Origin: Polaromonas sp.
Lineage (GTDB): Bacteria > Pseudomonadota > Gammaproteobacteria > Burkholderiales > Burkholderiaceae_C
DNA length: 64,000 bases
Direction: 5' to 3'
NCBI RefSeq assembly: GCF_010365105.1
Contig: NZ_JAAFGZ010000001.1
Location: forward strand, 62,001-126,000
Below the pieces are notes generated by a model, which saw nothing but the letters and a program-made list of their open reading frames with translations, was not told the origin of the DNA and did not search any database. Made by a program: the position numbers and the translations under genes. The number at the start of each line of letters is the position of its first letter. Positions within the stretch are counted from its first letter, which is position 1. Shown piece after piece: positions 10,126-19,910 of the stretch.

Positions 10126-11217
10126 ATGAGTTTGAAGTGCGGCATCGTTGGCTTGCCCAACGTCGGAAAATCCACCCTGTTCAATGCGTTGACCAAAGCG
10201 GGCATCGCGGCGGAAAACTATCCCTTTTGCACCATCGAGCCGAATGTCGGCATCGTTGAAGTGCCGGATGCGCGGCTCGATGCGTTATCCGCCATCGTCA
10301 ACCCGCAAAAGGTCCAGCGCGCGATTGTCGAGTTTGTCGATATTGCCGGACTGGTGGCCGGTGCCAGCACCGGCGAAGGCCTGGGCAACAAGTTTTTGGC
10401 CCACATCCGCGAGACCGACGCCATCGTCAACGTGGTGCGCTGCTTTGAAGACGACAACGTGATCCACGTGTCGGGCAAGGTCGATCCGATCGACGACATC
10501 GAAGTGATCCAGACCGAACTCTGCCTGGCCGACCTGTCGGCGGTCGAAAAAGCCCTGCACCGCGTCGGCAAGCTGGCGCGCTCGGGCGACAAGGACTCGG
10601 CCAAGCTGGTCGCCATCCTGGAGAAATGCCAGGCCGCGCTGAACGAAGCCAAGCCGGTGCGCACGCTGGACTTCAGCAAGGACGAGTTGCCGCTGCTGCA
10701 GCAATTCTTCCTGATCACCGCCAAGCCGGCAATGTTCGTTGCCAACGTCGCCGAGGACGGCTTCGAGAACAACCCTTTCCTTGACCGCCTGAAGGCCTAT
10801 GCCCAGTCGCAAAACGCGCCGGTGGTCGCCATCAGCGCCAAGCTCGAAGCCGAAATGGCCGAGATGAGCGACGAAGACCGCCAGATGTTCCTCGAAGAAC
10901 TCGGCCAGACCGAGCCGGGACTGAACCGCCTGATTCGCGCCGCCTACACGCTGCTCGGCCTGCAGACGTATTTCACCGCCGGCGTGAAGGAAGTTCGCGC
11001 CTGGACCATCCACGTTGGCGACACCGGCCCGCAGGCCGCTGGCGTGATCCACACCGATTTTGAAAAGGGCTACATCCGCGCCCAGACCATCGCGTTTGAA
11101 GACTTCATCACCTTCAAGGGCGAGCAGGGCGCCAAGGACGCGGGCAAGATGCGCGCCGAAGGCAAGGAATATGTTGTCAAGGACGGCGACGTGATGAACT
11201 TCCTGTTCAGCTCCTGA
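10126..11217 (+). CDS. ychF: Redox-regulated ATPase / GTP-binding protein YchF
   Basis: [51 protein letters not shown] domain C-terminus. Confidence 0.97.
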   Translation: MSLKCGIVGLPNVGKSTLFNALTKAGIAAENYPFCTIEPNVGIVEVPDARLDALSAIVNPQKVQRAIVEFVDIAGLVAGASTGEGLGNKFLAHIRETDAIVNVVRCFEDDNVIHVSGKVDPIDDIEVIQTELCLADLSAVEKALHRVGKLARSGDKDSAKLVAILEKCQAALNEAKPVRTLDFSKDELPLLQQFFLITAKPAMFVANVAEDGFENNPFLDRLKAYAQSQNAPVVAISAKLEAEMAEMSDEDRQMFLEELGQTEPGLNRLIRAAYTLLGLQTYFTAGVKEVRAWTIHVGDTGPQAAGVIHTDFEKGYIRAQTIAFEDFITFKGEQGAKDAGKMRAEGKEYVVKDGDVMNFLFSS

Positions 11218-11261
11218 GCGGGCAGGGGCGGGCGGCAACGGAAACATTCCGGCGCCGCTCA

Positions 11262-11331
11262 GTTTTTTAAGCATTATTGGCTGTTTGCGCAATACCTACG
11301 GGTGCAAGTAGCTATTAATTTTATAGCATCA
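11262..11331 (-). repeat. Family A dispersed element, copy d
   Basis: Minus: TGATGCTATAAAATTAATAGCTACTTGCACCCGTAGGTATTGCGCAAACAGCC. Confidence 0.85.
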
Positions 11332-11370
11332 AGTTTGATTTCAACCGGACTCACCAGGACGCCCGCAGCC

Positions 11371-12126
11371 ATGACCGAACCGGTACGACTCGCCAAACGC
11401 CTCGCCGACATGCTGGCCTGCTCACGCCGCGAGGCCGAGCAGTACATCGAGGGCGGCTTTGTCACGGTCGATGGCGCGGTGGTGGAAGAGCCTCAATTTC
11501 GCGTCCAGAACCAGTCTGTCGTGCTGTCGCCTGACGCCAGCCTGCTGGCGCTGACGCCGGTGACCATCCTGCTGCACAAGCCGGCGGGCTACGAATCGCG
11601 TGACGCGGCCCATGCCAGCGGCGACGCCGGTGTTCAAACCGCCGCACAGTTGCTGACGGCCGCCAACCACGCGCCGGGCGACCGCTCGGGCATCCGTCCG
11701 CTGAAAAAGCATTTCTCCAGCTCCGAACTGCTCACGCCGCTGGCCACGGCGGCCAGTGGCCTGGTGGTTTTTTCAAGCGACTGGCGTGTCGTGCGCAAGC
11801 TGCGGGAAGACGCCCGCCTGCTGGAGCACGAAGTGGTGGTCGAGGTCAGCGGCGACATCAAGCCTGGCGGCCTGGAGCGGCTGAACCGTATCGATCACGG
11901 CTTTACCTACCAGGGCGCACTGCTGCCGCCGGCCAAGGTGAGCTGGCAGAGCGAGGCGCGGCTGCGTTTTGCGCTCAAGGGCGAGATGCCCGGCCAGATC
12001 GCCTACCTGTGCGAGAGCGTCGGGTTGCAGGTCACAGCGATGAGGCGCTTGCGCGTGGGCCGCCTGCCGCTGAGCCAGTTGCAATCAGGGCAGTGGCGAT
12101 ACCTGATGCCCTACGAGCGGTTTTAG
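11371..12126 (+). CDS. RNA pseudouridine synthase (S4 domain, RsuA/RluF-like)
   Basis: RLAKRLADMLACSRREAEQYIEGGFVTVDG S4 domain; C-terminal VTAMRRLRVGRLPLSQL. Confidence 0.85.
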   Translation: MTEPVRLAKRLADMLACSRREAEQYIEGGFVTVDGAVVEEPQFRVQNQSVVLSPDASLLALTPVTILLHKPAGYESRDAAHASGDAGVQTAAQLLTAANHAPGDRSGIRPLKKHFSSSELLTPLATAASGLVVFSSDWRVVRKLREDARLLEHEVVVEVSGDIKPGGLERLNRIDHGFTYQGALLPPAKVSWQSEARLRFALKGEMPGQIAYLCESVGLQVTAMRRLRVGRLPLSQLQSGQWRYLMPYERF

Positions 12127-12160
12127 GCGTTGTTGACGCTTGACGCTTGAAGCGGGTGCT

Positions 12161-12643
12161 TCAGTTCCCGATGACGCCCGGAAACGCCCAGATCAAGCTG
12201 CCGGTCATCAAAAAATAGCGCAGGAACTTGCCGACCGCCATGTAGGCCAGGCAGGGCCAGAACGGAAACTTCAGCCACCCGGCCACGGCGCACAGCGGGT
12301 CGCCCACCACCGGCAGCCAGGCCAGCAAACAAGCCTTGGGGCCGAGCTTTTCCAGCCAGCGAACAGCGCGGCCGTGGTGCGAAGAATGCGTGTACTTGTC
12401 GGCTACCCGGTGCGCGCCAAAACCCAGCCACCAGTCCAGCGCGCCGCCCAGTGTGTTGCCGGCGGTGGCGACCAGGACGGCTGGCCAGAACATCGCCGGA
12501 TTCAGCTTGACCAGCCCGAACACCACCGGCTCGGAACCCAGCGGCAGCAGGGTGGCCGAGATGAATGAGACGATAAATACCGTGCTCAGCCCGAATTCAG
12601 GCAGGGCCAGCAGTTCGATCAGGTGTTGTATCCAGGCTTCCAT
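12161..12643 (-). CDS. YqaA family membrane protein (DedA/SNARE-associated-like)
   Basis: FISATLLPLGSEPVVFGLVKLNP...GNTLGGALDWWLGF...PVVGDPLCAVAGWLK. Confidence 0.85.
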   Translation of the reverse strand: MEAWIQHLIELLALPEFGLSTVFIVSFISATLLPLGSEPVVFGLVKLNPAMFWPAVLVATAGNTLGGALDWWLGFGAHRVADKYTHSSHHGRAVRWLEKLGPKACLLAWLPVVGDPLCAVAGWLKFPFWPCLAYMAVGKFLRYFLMTGSLIWAFPGVIGN

Positions 12644-12785
12644 ACGGGCCTGAGTATAGGCAGGCAAGCCGCTGCAAGCCGGCGCCCTGGATTTACAGGT
12701 TCTCGGGTCGGATTTCAAGTGCTGAAATTTTGGGCAGCTACAATCGTGCCTCCTTTTTCAGCAACCCCAGGCTTTCACTCCCTCC

Positions 12786-13856
12786 ATGAACATCGGTCCC
12801 TATGCCTTGGCAAACAACGTGTTTGTCGCGCCCATGGCCGGCGTCACGGACCGGCCGTTCCGCCAGCTGTGCAAAAAGCTCGGCGCGGGATATGCGGTCA
12901 GCGAAATGGTCACGTCGCGCCGCGATTTGTGGGACACGCTGAAAACCTCGCGCCGCGCCAACCATGACGGCGAGCCGGGTCCGATTGCCGTGCAGATCGC
13001 CGGCACCGATGCGCAGATGATGGCCGAAGCCGCCGCCTACAACCTCGACCGTGGCGCCCAGATCATCGACATCAACATGGGTTGCCCGGCCAAGAAGGTC
13101 TGCAACAAATGGGCTGGTTCGGCGCTGATGCAGGACGAAACCCTGGCGTTGCAGATCATCGAGGCAGTGGTCGGCGCCTGCGCCCCGCACGGCGTTCCGG
13201 TCACGCTGAAGATGCGCACCGGCTGGGCGCAAACCCATAAAAATGCCTTGACGATTGCGCGCGCCGCCGAAAGCGCCGGCGTGCAGATGATTGCCGTGCA
13301 TGGCCGCACGCGTGAGCAGGGCTACAAGGGCCTGGCCGAATACGACACGATTGCCGAGGTGAAGGCTGCGCTGCGCATCCCGGTGGTGGCGAATGGCGAC
13401 ATCAGCAGCCCTGAAAAAGCGCGCGATGTGCTCGCCTACACCGGCGCCGATGCGGTGATGGTCGGCCGCGCCGCGCAGGGCCGGCCGTGGATATTTCGTG
13501 AACTGACGCATTTCCTGGCGACTGGCAACCATTTGGCGCCGCCGCTGGTGGCCGACGTCAAGCGCCTGCTGCTCGACCATCTGCTCGACCATTACCAGCT
13601 CTACGGCGAGTATTCAGGCGTGCGCACGGCGCGCAAGCACATTGGCTGGTACGTCAGGAGCCTGCCCGGCGGCGAGGCGTTTCGCGGCCGGATGAACGGG
13701 CTGGAGGACTGCCAGGCGCAGCTGGACGCGGTGAACGAATTTTTTGACGGCCTGGGCGAAGGCATGGACCGCATTCCGGCCGCACCCCAGGGCCACGATG
13801 CCCCGGAAGATGAACTGATGAACAACGATAAAAACAAGGAGGAAGCTGCACTATGA
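12786..13856 (+). CDS. dusB: tRNA-dihydrouridine synthase DusB
   Basis: VAPMAGVTDRPFRQLCKKLGAGY...DINMGCPAKKVCNK...VHGRTREQGYKG; directly upstream of fis. Confidence 0.96.
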   Translation: MNIGPYALANNVFVAPMAGVTDRPFRQLCKKLGAGYAVSEMVTSRRDLWDTLKTSRRANHDGEPGPIAVQIAGTDAQMMAEAAAYNLDRGAQIIDINMGCPAKKVCNKWAGSALMQDETLALQIIEAVVGACAPHGVPVTLKMRTGWAQTHKNALTIARAAESAGVQMIAVHGRTREQGYKGLAEYDTIAEVKAALRIPVVANGDISSPEKARDVLAYTGADAVMVGRAAQGRPWIFRELTHFLATGNHLAPPLVADVKRLLLDHLLDHYQLYGEYSGVRTARKHIGWYVRSLPGGEAFRGRMNGLEDCQAQLDAVNEFFDGLGEGMDRIPAAPQGHDAPEDELMNNDKNKEEAAL

Positions 13857-14089
13857 GCAAAATTAACCTGGAGGAGTGCGTCCGTACCAGCCTTGAAGGC
13901 TATTTCACCGACCTCGGCGGCACCGCGCCCGACCGCATGTACGACATGATGGTCCGGGTGGTCGAAAAGCCGCTGCTGGAAGTGGTCATGCAGCATGCCG
14001 AACAAAACCAGTCGCGCGCCGCCGAATGGCTGGGCCTGAACCGCAATACGCTGCGCAAGAAGCTGGTCGAGCACAAGCTCATCAAGTAA
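13853..14089 (+). CDS. fis: Fis family DNA-binding protein
   Basis: 78 aa; C-terminal [32 protein letters not shown] overlap with dusB. Confidence 0.95.
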   Translation: MSKINLEECVRTSLEGYFTDLGGTAPDRMYDMMVRVVEKPLLEVVMQHAEQNQSRAAEWLGLNRNTLRKKLVEHKLIK

Positions 14090-14169
14090 GCCGGCGACGC
14101 CATTTCCCTTTTCTGTTTCCGGATCTTTCCGAATCGTTCCGACTACCTGCATATCCAACAAAGAAGCCC

Positions 14170-15768
14170 ATGAACGCCCTGATTTCCGTTTCCGACAAAA
14201 CCGGCATCCTTGAATTCGCCCAGGCGCTGCACGCGCTGGGCATCAAGCTGCTGTCCACCGGCGGCACCGCCAAACTGCTGGCCGATGCGGGCCTGCCCGT
14301 CACCGAAGTAGCCGACCACACCGGTTTTCCGGAAATGCTCGATGGCCGCGTCAAGACGCTGCATCCGAAAATCCACGGCGGCCTGCTGGCCCGGCGCGAC
14401 CTGCCCGAGCACATGGCGGCGCTGCAAACGCACGGCATCGACACCATCGATTTGCTGGTGGTCAACCTCTACCCGTTTGAATCGACCGTGGCCAGGCCCG
14501 GCTGCACGCTGGAGGACGCGATTGAAAACATCGACATCGGTGGCCCGGCCATGGTGCGCTCGGCGGCCAAGAACTGGAAAGACGTGGGCGTGCTGACCGA
14601 CGCGTCGCAATACGCCGGCGTGCTGGCCGAACTGAAAGCCGACGGCAAGCTGACCGACCCGACCAAATTCGCCCTGTCGGTGGCCGCGTTCAACCGCATC
14701 AGCCAGTACGACGGCGCCATCAGCGATTACCTGTCGTCGGTGGCGTTTGACGCTGGCAAGCTCACACCAGGCTATGTGCCCGAGCGTGCGATGTTCGCCG
14801 GCCAGTCCAACAGCCAGTTCACCAAGCTGCAGGACCTGCGCTACGGCGAGAACTCGCACCAGCAGGCCGCGCTGTACCGCGACCTGCATCCCGCGCCCGG
14901 CTCGCTGGTCACGGCCAAACAATTGCAGGGCAAGGAACTGTCGTACAACAATATTGGCGACGCCGATGCCGCCTGGGAATGCGTCAAGAGCTTCACCGAA
15001 TCGGCCTGCGTCATCGTCAAGCATGCCAATCCGTGCGGCGTGGCCGTGGGCGTGGATGCACTGGAGGCTTACAGCAAGGCCTTCAAGACCGATCCGACCT
15101 CGGCGTTTGGTGGCATTATTGCCCTCAACCGCACAGTGGATGAGCGCGCAGCGCTACAAATTTCGAAGCAGTTCGTCGAAGTGCTGATGGCCCCGGGCTT
15201 CACGCCTGAAGCGCTGGAAGTGTTCAAGACCAAGGTCAATGTGCGGATTTTGCAGATCAATCTGCCTCCCGGTGGTGTAACGGCCTGGGACCAAGGGCGC
15301 AACCTGATCGACATCAAGCGCGTCGGCTCGGGCCTGTTGATGCAGACCGCCGACAACCATGAGCTGGCGCTGTCCGACCTGAAGGTCGTCAGCAAGCTGC
15401 AGCCCACGCCAGACCAGTTGCAGGATTTGCTGTTCGCCTGGACGGTGGCCAAGTACGTCAAGTCCAACGCCATCGTGTTCTGCGCCGGCGGCATGACCAT
15501 GGGCGTCGGTGCCGGCCAGATGAGCCGCCTCGATTCCGCCCGCATCGCCAGCATCAAGGCCGAGCATGCCGGCCTGTCGCTCAAGGGCACGGCGGTGGCC
15601 AGCGACGCCTTCTTCCCGTTCCGGGATGGCCTTGACGTGGTGGTGGATGCCGGCGCGACGTGCGTGATCCAGCCCGGCGGCTCGATGCGCGACCAGGAAG
15701 TGATTGATGCCGCCGACGAGCGCGGCGTGGTCATGGTGCTGAGCGGCGTGCGCCATTTCAGGCATTGA
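14170..15768 (+). CDS. purH: Bifunctional AICAR formyltransferase/IMP cyclohydrolase
   Basis: [37 protein letters not shown]...[30 protein letters not shown]. Confidence 0.98.
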   Translation: MNALISVSDKTGILEFAQALHALGIKLLSTGGTAKLLADAGLPVTEVADHTGFPEMLDGRVKTLHPKIHGGLLARRDLPEHMAALQTHGIDTIDLLVVNLYPFESTVARPGCTLEDAIENIDIGGPAMVRSAAKNWKDVGVLTDASQYAGVLAELKADGKLTDPTKFALSVAAFNRISQYDGAISDYLSSVAFDAGKLTPGYVPERAMFAGQSNSQFTKLQDLRYGENSHQQAALYRDLHPAPGSLVTAKQLQGKELSYNNIGDADAAWECVKSFTESACVIVKHANPCGVAVGVDALEAYSKAFKTDPTSAFGGIIALNRTVDERAALQISKQFVEVLMAPGFTPEALEVFKTKVNVRILQINLPPGGVTAWDQGRNLIDIKRVGSGLLMQTADNHELALSDLKVVSKLQPTPDQLQDLLFAWTVAKYVKSNAIVFCAGGMTMGVGAGQMSRLDSARIASIKAEHAGLSLKGTAVASDAFFPFRDGLDVVVDAGATCVIQPGGSMRDQEVIDAADERGVVMVLSGVRHFRH

Positions 15769-15802
15769 GCCATGGCGCCGGCGACTCGCTGGCTTCGGAA
15801 TC

Positions 15803-15830
15803 AAAAAAAGCGGCCTTGGCCGCTTTTTTT
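15803..15830 (+). terminator. Rho-independent terminator downstream of purH
   Basis: aaaaaaagcggccttggccgcttttttt, perfect symmetric stem with flanking A/T runs. Confidence 0.92.
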
Positions 15831-15892
15831 ATGAGAAATCAGGTGTTTGCGCAGGGTGGGTATGCGCAAGCAGCTATGCTATTAATAGCAAG
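15831..15892 (-). repeat. Family A dispersed element, copy e
   Basis: Minus: CTTGCTATTAATAGCATAGCTGCTTGCGCATACCCACCCTGCGCAAACACC. Confidence 0.85.
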
Positions 15893-15933
15893 CAGCGGCG
15901 CATGGAGGATTTCACCCTGGTCGGTATTGACGT

Positions 15934-17265
15934 TCAGAGGCTCGCGAAAAACCGGGCTGCGGCATCCACCGTGGCGTCGATGTCTTCGGCCGTGTGCGCC
16001 GCGCTGACAAAGCCGGCTTCGTAGAGCGCGGGCGCGTAATACACGCCGCTGTCCAGCATGGCGTGGAAAAAGCGGTTGAAGGCCGGGCCGTCAGTCTTCA
16101 TGACCTGCGGATAGTTCTGCGGCAGCGTGCCCAGCAGGAAAAAGCCGAACATGCCGCCTTCGCTGTCGCCGCAAAAGGGCACGCCGGCTTGGTGCGCGGC
16201 GTCCGTCAGGCCGGTCACCAGGCTGCGCGTGCGTGCGCCCAGTGCGTCGTAAAAACCGGGTTTCTGGATTTCACGCAATGTGGCCAGGCCGCAGGCCGTG
16301 GCGATCGGGTTGCCCGACAGCGTGCCGGCCTGATAGACCCCGCCCAGAGGCGCCAGGTGCTCCATCACGGCGCGGGTTCCGCCAAAGGCCGCCATCGGCA
16401 TGCCGCCGCCAATCACCTTGCCCAGCGCGGTCAGGTCCGGCTTGAAACCGGGAATGCTTTGCGCAAAGACGCTTTGCGCGCCGCCCAGCGCCACCCGGAA
16501 ACCCGTCATCACCTCGTCGAACACCAGCAGCGTGTCGTATTCCGTGCAGAGTTCGCGGCAGCGCTTGATGAAGGGCACGCTGGCACGCACAAAGTTCATG
16601 TTGCCGGCAATCGGCTCGATCATCAGGCAGGCAATCTCCCGGCCATGCAGCGAAAAGGCTTCTTCGAGCTGGGCGATGTGGTTGTATTCCAGCACCAGGG
16701 TGTCCTTGACCACCTCCGCCGGAACCCCTGCGCTGGTCGGGCTGCCGAAGGTCGCCAGGCCCGATCCGGCCTTGACCAGCAGCGCGTCGGAGTGGCCGTG
16801 GTAGCAGCCCTCGAACTTGACGATCTTGTTGCGCCCGGTCGCGCCGCGCGCCAGCCGGATCACGCTCATCGTCGCCTCGGTGCCGGAGCTGACCAGCCGC
16901 ACCATTTCGATGGACGGCACCAGCTTGACGATTTCCTCGGCCATCTCGACTTCGCGCTCGGTCGGCGCGCCGTAGGAGAAGCCTTCCAGCACGGCTTTCT
17001 GGACGGCTTCAATCACCGCCGGATGGCCATGGCCCAGGATCATGGGACCCCAGGAGCCGATGTAGTCGATGTAGCGCTGGCCGTCGGCGTCCCAGAAGTA
17101 AGCGCCCTGGGCGCGCTGGATGAAGCGTGGCGTGCCGCCTACCGCCTTGAAAGCCCGCACCGGCGAGTTGACGCCGCCGGGGATCAGTTTCTGGGCGCGT
17201 TCGAACAGGTCTGCGTTGCGGGACGTTGTCGTGGAGAGGTCGGGCTTAATGTTTGGTTGTTCCAT
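15934..17265 (-). CDS. hemL: Glutamate-1-semialdehyde 2,1-aminomutase
   Basis: [34 protein letters not shown]...[16 protein letters not shown]. Confidence 0.97.
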   Translation of the reverse strand: MEQPNIKPDLSTTTSRNADLFERAQKLIPGGVNSPVRAFKAVGGTPRFIQRAQGAYFWDADGQRYIDYIGSWGPMILGHGHPAVIEAVQKAVLEGFSYGAPTEREVEMAEEIVKLVPSIEMVRLVSSGTEATMSVIRLARGATGRNKIVKFEGCYHGHSDALLVKAGSGLATFGSPTSAGVPAEVVKDTLVLEYNHIAQLEEAFSLHGREIACLMIEPIAGNMNFVRASVPFIKRCRELCTEYDTLLVFDEVMTGFRVALGGAQSVFAQSIPGFKPDLTALGKVIGGGMPMAAFGGTRAVMEHLAPLGGVYQAGTLSGNPIATACGLATLREIQKPGFYDALGARTRSLVTGLTDAAHQAGVPFCGDSEGGMFGFFLLGTLPQNYPQVMKTDGPAFNRFFHAMLDSGVYYAPALYEAGFVSAAHTAEDIDATVDAAARFFASL

Positions 17266-18220
17266 TAGGGGGAAATTCAAAAGGTGGATGGGAAGTCAGG
17301 CCGGCATCGTCGGTGCCGGCGGTATCGGTTGTTTCGTCGCCAGTCTCTTCATCGGACTCGGCCTGCGCCCAGAACAGCCGGTCCGGAATGATATGGCCCA
17401 TGCCGGGGTGAAAGCCGGCGTCCAGGCTGTGGTCCAGGTAGGTCAGCGCTTCGGCCGTGGCGGCCTGCAGGTCGTGGCCGTTGGCCAGCAGGGCGCACAG
17501 GGCGGCCGACAGGGTTTCGCCGGCGCCTTCGAAGACCGCCTCGAAACGCTCGAACTTCTCGCTGTAGAGCACGGCCTGCGGCGTGGCGAGCACGTTGTCG
17601 ATGAACTGGTCAGGCAGCGGGATGCCGGTCACCAGCGTGTAGGGAACGCCCAGCGCGGCAGCCGCCTTGGCAATGTCGCGCGCCGACGGATTGCGCTCGG
17701 TGGACCAGTCGGGCAGCAGCCAGCGCCAGAGCGTGCTGTGGTTGCCAATCAACAGGGTAACCTGGGGCAGCAGCAGTTCGCGAAAGGCATCCAGGTAGCT
17801 GTCGATCTCGCTCTCATCCCACCAGGACAGGCTGGGCATGTAGGCCACCAGCGGCACTTCGGAGTAGTCGGAGGCAATTTCGGCAATCGTGCTGATGTTC
17901 TCGGGACTGCCGACAAAACCGACCTTGATGGCGGCCACCGGCATGTCTTCCAGCGCAGCACGTGCCTGCTCGGTGACTGCGTCGTCGTCAAACGGCAAAT
18001 GGTCGAAAATTTCAGCCGTGTCGCGCAGGTAGGTGCCGGTGACGACAGACAGCGGATGGGCGCCTGCCGAGGTAATGGCCGTGATGTCGGCCGTGAGGCC
18101 GCCTGCGCCGCTCGGGTCATTGGCGTTGAACGTCATGACGCACGCCGGTGACGCATCGGCATCGCTGTCCTCGATCTGGAGTTGCCGGCTGTCCAGTTCA
18201 GGTGTGTGGGGGTTTGCCAT
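17246..18220 (-). CDS. ThiD-like hydroxymethylpyrimidine/phosphomethylpyrimidine kinase family protein
   Basis: [49 protein letters not shown]; acidic C-terminal extension; overlaps hemL start by 20 nt. Confidence 0.82.
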   Translation of the reverse strand: MANPHTPELDSRQLQIEDSDADASPACVMTFNANDPSGAGGLTADITAITSAGAHPLSVVTGTYLRDTAEIFDHLPFDDDAVTEQARAALEDMPVAAIKVGFVGSPENISTIAEIASDYSEVPLVAYMPSLSWWDESEIDSYLDAFRELLLPQVTLLIGNHSTLWRWLLPDWSTERNPSARDIAKAAAALGVPYTLVTGIPLPDQFIDNVLATPQAVLYSEKFERFEAVFEGAGETLSAALCALLANGHDLQAATAEALTYLDHSLDAGFHPGMGHIIPDRLFWAQAESDEETGDETTDTAGTDDAGLTSHPPFEFPPNGTTKH

Positions 18221-18302
18221 AGGCTTTGATTTTGCCCTTTGCATGAATTAGCAACGCCGGCTAGATACAATTGTTGCATTCTATTCGAAGGCAATTTAAG
18301 CT

Positions 18303-18476
18303 GTGACTCAATCAATGACCTGGATGTGTTTGATCTGTGGATGGATTTACGACGAGGCGCTGGGAGCCCCGGAACATGGCATTGCCGCAGGCACGCCATG
18401 GAGCCAGGTTCCCATGAACTGGACCTGTCCTGAATGCGGGGCACGCAAGGAGGATTTTGAAATGGTTGAGATGTAG
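18303..18476 (+). CDS. Rubredoxin (GTG start; alternative ATG at 18315)
   Basis: My translation: (V)TQSMTWMCLICGWIYDEALGAPEHGIAAGTPWSQVPMNWTCPECGARKEDFEMVEM; two CxxC motifs. Not in the supplied ORF track because it is short. Confidence 0.93.
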   Translation: MTQSMTWMCLICGWIYDEALGAPEHGIAAGTPWSQVPMNWTCPECGARKEDFEMVEM

Positions 18477-18553
18477 GCCCTGGGGCCTGCTTGCAAAAAA
18501 TATGACCGCAATGAACCCAACTGCTTCGGCGGCTGCAAAACAGGAGTAGCACA

Positions 18554-18952
18554 GTGAGCATTTCCAGTTCCGGACTCAAGGTATTGGTCATCGACGACAG
18601 CAATACCATCAGGCGCAGTGCAGAGATTTTCCTGAAGCAGGGTGGTCATGAGGTATTGCTCTCCGAAGATGGCTTTGATGCCCTGTCCAAGGTCAATGAC
18701 TTCCAGCCCGACCTCATTTTTTGCGACATCCTCATGCCGCGTCTGGATGGCTACCAGACCTGCGCAATTATCAAGCGCAATGCCAAATTTTCAAGCGTGC
18801 CCATTGTGATGCTGTCGTCCAAGGATGGCGTATTTGACAAGGCGCGTGGACGCATGGCGGGCTCGCAGGACTACCTGACCAAGCCCTTCACCAAAGATCA
18901 GTTGCTGCAAACCGTTCAGGCTTTGGGCTCTGCAAAACAAAGGGAAATCTAA
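18554..18952 (+). CDS. pilG: Twitching motility response regulator PilG-like
   Basis: LKVLVIDDSNTIRRSAEIFLKQGGHEV...FCDILMPRLDGYQTC...SKDGVFDKARGRMAGSQDYLTKPF. Confidence 0.92.
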   Translation: MSISSSGLKVLVIDDSNTIRRSAEIFLKQGGHEVLLSEDGFDALSKVNDFQPDLIFCDILMPRLDGYQTCAIIKRNAKFSSVPIVMLSSKDGVFDKARGRMAGSQDYLTKPFTKDQLLQTVQALGSAKQREI

Positions 18953-19317
18953 TGTCAATCAATAAAGTGCTGGTGGTGGACGACTCGAAAACCGAGTTGA
19001 TGTTCCTGACCGATTTGCTGGTGAAAAACGGCTTCAGCGTCAAGACGGCGGAAAACGCAGAAGACGCCTTTCGCCGGCTGGCCGAGGAAAAGCCGGAACT
19101 GATTCTCATGGATGTGGTCATGCCGGGGCAAAACGGCTTCCAGCTGACCCGAGCCATAGCGCGTGACCCCCAGTATGCGGACATTCCCATCATGATGTGT
19201 ACCAGCAAGAACCAGGAAACCGACCGGGTTTGGGGCATGCGTCAAGGTGCGCGCGACTACATCACCAAACCGGTCAATGCCGGCGAACTGATGGCCAAGA
19301 TCAAGGCTCTTGGTTGA
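18952..19317 (+). CDS. pilH: Twitching motility response regulator PilH-like
   Basis: MSINKVLVVDDSKTELMFLTDLL...LMDVVMPGQNGFQLTRAI...QGARDYITKPV. Confidence 0.9.
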   Translation: MSINKVLVVDDSKTELMFLTDLLVKNGFSVKTAENAEDAFRRLAEEKPELILMDVVMPGQNGFQLTRAIARDPQYADIPIMMCTSKNQETDRVWGMRQGARDYITKPVNAGELMAKIKALG

Positions 19318-19336
19318 GCTTTGGCATAAAAACACC

Positions 19337-19867
19337 ATGGCAAACAGACAAGCGCTTAAAGAGCTGCAAACGCGTCTGGCAGAGCGATTGCAGCTTGCCA
19401 AGACACAGGGCATCGCGCCTTCCTGGCTGGCTGTCGAGGCCGCTGAAAAAAAATACCTTTTCCCGCTGGACCAGTCAGGCGAAATCTTTCCCTGGGCCGG
19501 AATCCAGCCGGTTTCTTACACACAGTCCTGGTTTCTGGGCGTAGCCAGCTTGCGCGGTGGTCTTTATGGCGTGGTGGATCTGGCCGGTTTTGTTGATGGC
19601 CAGGCATCCGGTTCCCGAAGTGAACTTGCACGCACCGAGTCGCGCCTGGTCTCACTCAACAGCGCCCTTGAAGTCAATTGCGTCTTGCTGATCGACAAAC
19701 TGGCAGGCCTGCGCAACCAGAATGATTTCATCGATTTTTCGGCGCCGGAGCCCGAAGCCGGTGTTTTTTTTGGAAACCAGTACGTCGATCGCAATGGCGC
19801 AAGCTGGCAGGAAATCAACCTGCAACAGCTTGCACAGCAGGTTGATTTTTTAACCATTGCCGCCTAG
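19337..19867 (+). CDS. pilI: CheW-like adaptor PilI
   Basis: CheW-like domain, position between pilH and pilJ. Confidence 0.82.
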   Translation: MANRQALKELQTRLAERLQLAKTQGIAPSWLAVEAAEKKYLFPLDQSGEIFPWAGIQPVSYTQSWFLGVASLRGGLYGVVDLAGFVDGQASGSRSELARTESRLVSLNSALEVNCVLLIDKLAGLRNQNDFIDFSAPEPEAGVFFGNQYVDRNGASWQEINLQQLAQQVDFLTIAA

Positions 19868-19910
19868 TGCACCTTGGCATCCGTTTTACACGTTTTATGA
19901 AGGCTCATTC

